Source: Methylocystaceae bacterium (GTDB lineage Bacteria; Pseudomonadota; Alphaproteobacteria; Rhodospirillales; Terasakiellaceae). From it: a stretch of DNA of 64,000 nucleotides. The position numbers and the translations under genes were made by a program. Below the pieces are notes generated by a model. The model was not told where the DNA came from. It made no database searches and saw only the letters and a list, made by a program, of their open reading frames with translations. Shown here piece after piece: positions 63,360-64,000 of the stretch (its first letter is position 1; every line of letters starts with the position of its first letter). The stretch covers positions 186,001 through 250,000 of the forward strand of contig JABXIG010000011.1 in NCBI GenBank assembly GCA_013373205.1, in the 5' to 3' direction.

Positions 63360-64000
63360 TTATTTCAGATCGAACGCCTGAATCCACAGAACGGCGTCTT
63401 GGGACAGTTCTTTGCCATTAAATTCTGTATCTGGACCAGAACCCAACGCAGCAAACCCCCAGTAACCCGCTTTGGGGATGCCGAAGCTGAATTGACCATT
63501 TTGGTCACTGATGGCGACGATGGTGCCACCGGGATGAGTTGCAGAGGCATCTGATGACGGTTTGTTCGCTGTCATGTCCGGCTCGGCCGTCATGTGTTCA
63601 ATTTCAATTTCAACACCAGCGGCGGGCTTGCCTTCTTTTAAAACAACACCTGAAAAAGTTGAGCCAACGATAGCCCCATAAGGTTTATTCAACGGCAGGA
63701 TTTCTGTTTTTAGACCCATAGGTTCATTCCAATCGGTCGGTGCAGTTCCTTTGTTGAGGATCACTTTTGTGATTTGCTGGATGTAGATATCTTCACTTTT
63801 TTCCATATAAGGACTAGGAACAAGGACAACGCCATAATCGCCGTTACGTTTGATCTTGATCGAGCCTTCATAAGCCTTTCCAGAGTTGGATGTACCTGTG
63901 AATGTGATCGGCTTGAGCGTGTCCAACAGGTCAGTCTTTTTACCCTTGAAGACAGAATAAAATTCAAGCGGTTTGTCCATATCCATAGTATGGCCGTTCT
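63360..64000 (-). CDS. DUF4198 periplasmic protein, 5' end off the window
   Basis: The visible 213 residues are the C-terminal part of a protein that continues past the right edge: in-frame codons N-G-H-T precede MDMDKPLEFYSV, a typical interior of DUF4198 proteins. It has KPYGAIVGSTFSGVVLKEGKP and a C-terminal beta-sandwich with GQFSFGIPKAGYWGF. Members occur next to nickel/cobalt importers and are thought to be periplasmic metal-binding helpers. It heads the cbiM operon, 16 bases upstream. Confidence 0.85.
   Translation of the reverse strand, partial: NGHTMDMDKPLEFYSVFKGKKTDLLDTLKPITFTGTSNSGKAYEGSIKIKRNGDYGVVLVPSPYMEKSEDIYIQQITKVILNKGTAPTDWNEPMGLKTEILPLNKPYGAIVGSTFSGVVLKEGKPAAGVEIEIEHMTAEPDMTANKPSSDASATHPGGTIVAISDQNGQFSFGIPKAGYWGFAALGSGPDTEFNGKELSQDAVLWIQAFDLK

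Noticed and set aside
63344-64000. Cobalamin riboswitch ahead of the cobalt importer
   Set aside because: The first gene of the operon runs off the right edge, so its leader is not in the window; none is seen in the short gap 63344-63359.
1-64000. Mobile elements, prophage, CRISPR array
   Set aside because: No transposase, integrase, phage structural gene, or regularly spaced repeat is visible; gene content and codon style look uniform.

Overview
The window reads as chromosomal DNA of a marine-type alphaproteobacterium of moderate GC content, most likely Rhodospirillales in the broad sense. I infer this from the gene content: NDUFA9-like and NDUFS6-like complex I accessory genes, DUF1178/DUF423, metX-metW, a chorismate mutase-hisC-tyrA operon, iorAB, BluB with a CbiM-type cobalt importer, and an SLC5-histidine kinase fusion. 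A closer placement (Terasakiella-like) is only a guess. I see no insertion sequence, prophage, integrase, CRISPR array or rRNA. One tRNA-Leu(CAG) is present.

Layout. 0-3.1 kb: an autotransporter-type outer-membrane protein that runs off the left edge, and an AraC regulator; both promoters carry paired CTACG boxes. 3.4-16.5 kb: housekeeping genes (tRNA-Leu, NDUFA9-like protein, MarR, M17 aminopeptidase, GST, ABC ATPase, polA, two tandem paralogous orphans, slyX, msrPQ). 16.5-19.7 kb: an orphan behind a Fur-like box, then iorAB. 19.7-33.2 kb: a chemoreceptor with an eight-repeat periplasmic protein, aromatic amino acid synthesis, metXW, gloB, and a transporter/kinase fusion. 53.6-64 kb: a REC-PAS-GAF-PAS-PAS-GGDEF-EAL protein, bluB, cinA-like, a 554-residue orphan, and a cobalt ECF importer.

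The core is 33.3-53.4 kb, a phenylacetate (paa) island of unusual make-up. PaaK, PaaF, PaaG, PaaH, PaaI, PaaJ, PaaN, PaaY and PaaX are all recognisable. The canonical five-gene epoxidase paaABCDE is absent: there is no PaaB, PaaD or PaaE. In its place are two separate ferritin-like PaaA/PaaC-family proteins. Each is transcribed divergently from a single-domain redox gene: diiron protein 1 against paaX plus an adrenodoxin-reductase-type ferredoxin/flavodoxin-NADP reductase, and diiron protein 2 against a MioC-like flavodoxin. A 133-residue protein of no recognised family follows diiron protein 1, then a five-gene Liv-type ABC importer and a hemerythrin. I infer a split phenylacetyl-CoA epoxidase fed by NADPH -> reductase -> flavodoxin -> diiron protein.

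The genes link into a plausible aromatic network. IorAB can turn phenylpyruvate into phenylacetyl-CoA, PaaK makes the same CoA ester from imported phenylacetate, and the island would epoxidise it, open the ring and beta-oxidise it. The epoxidase role is inferred from family and context, not demonstrated.
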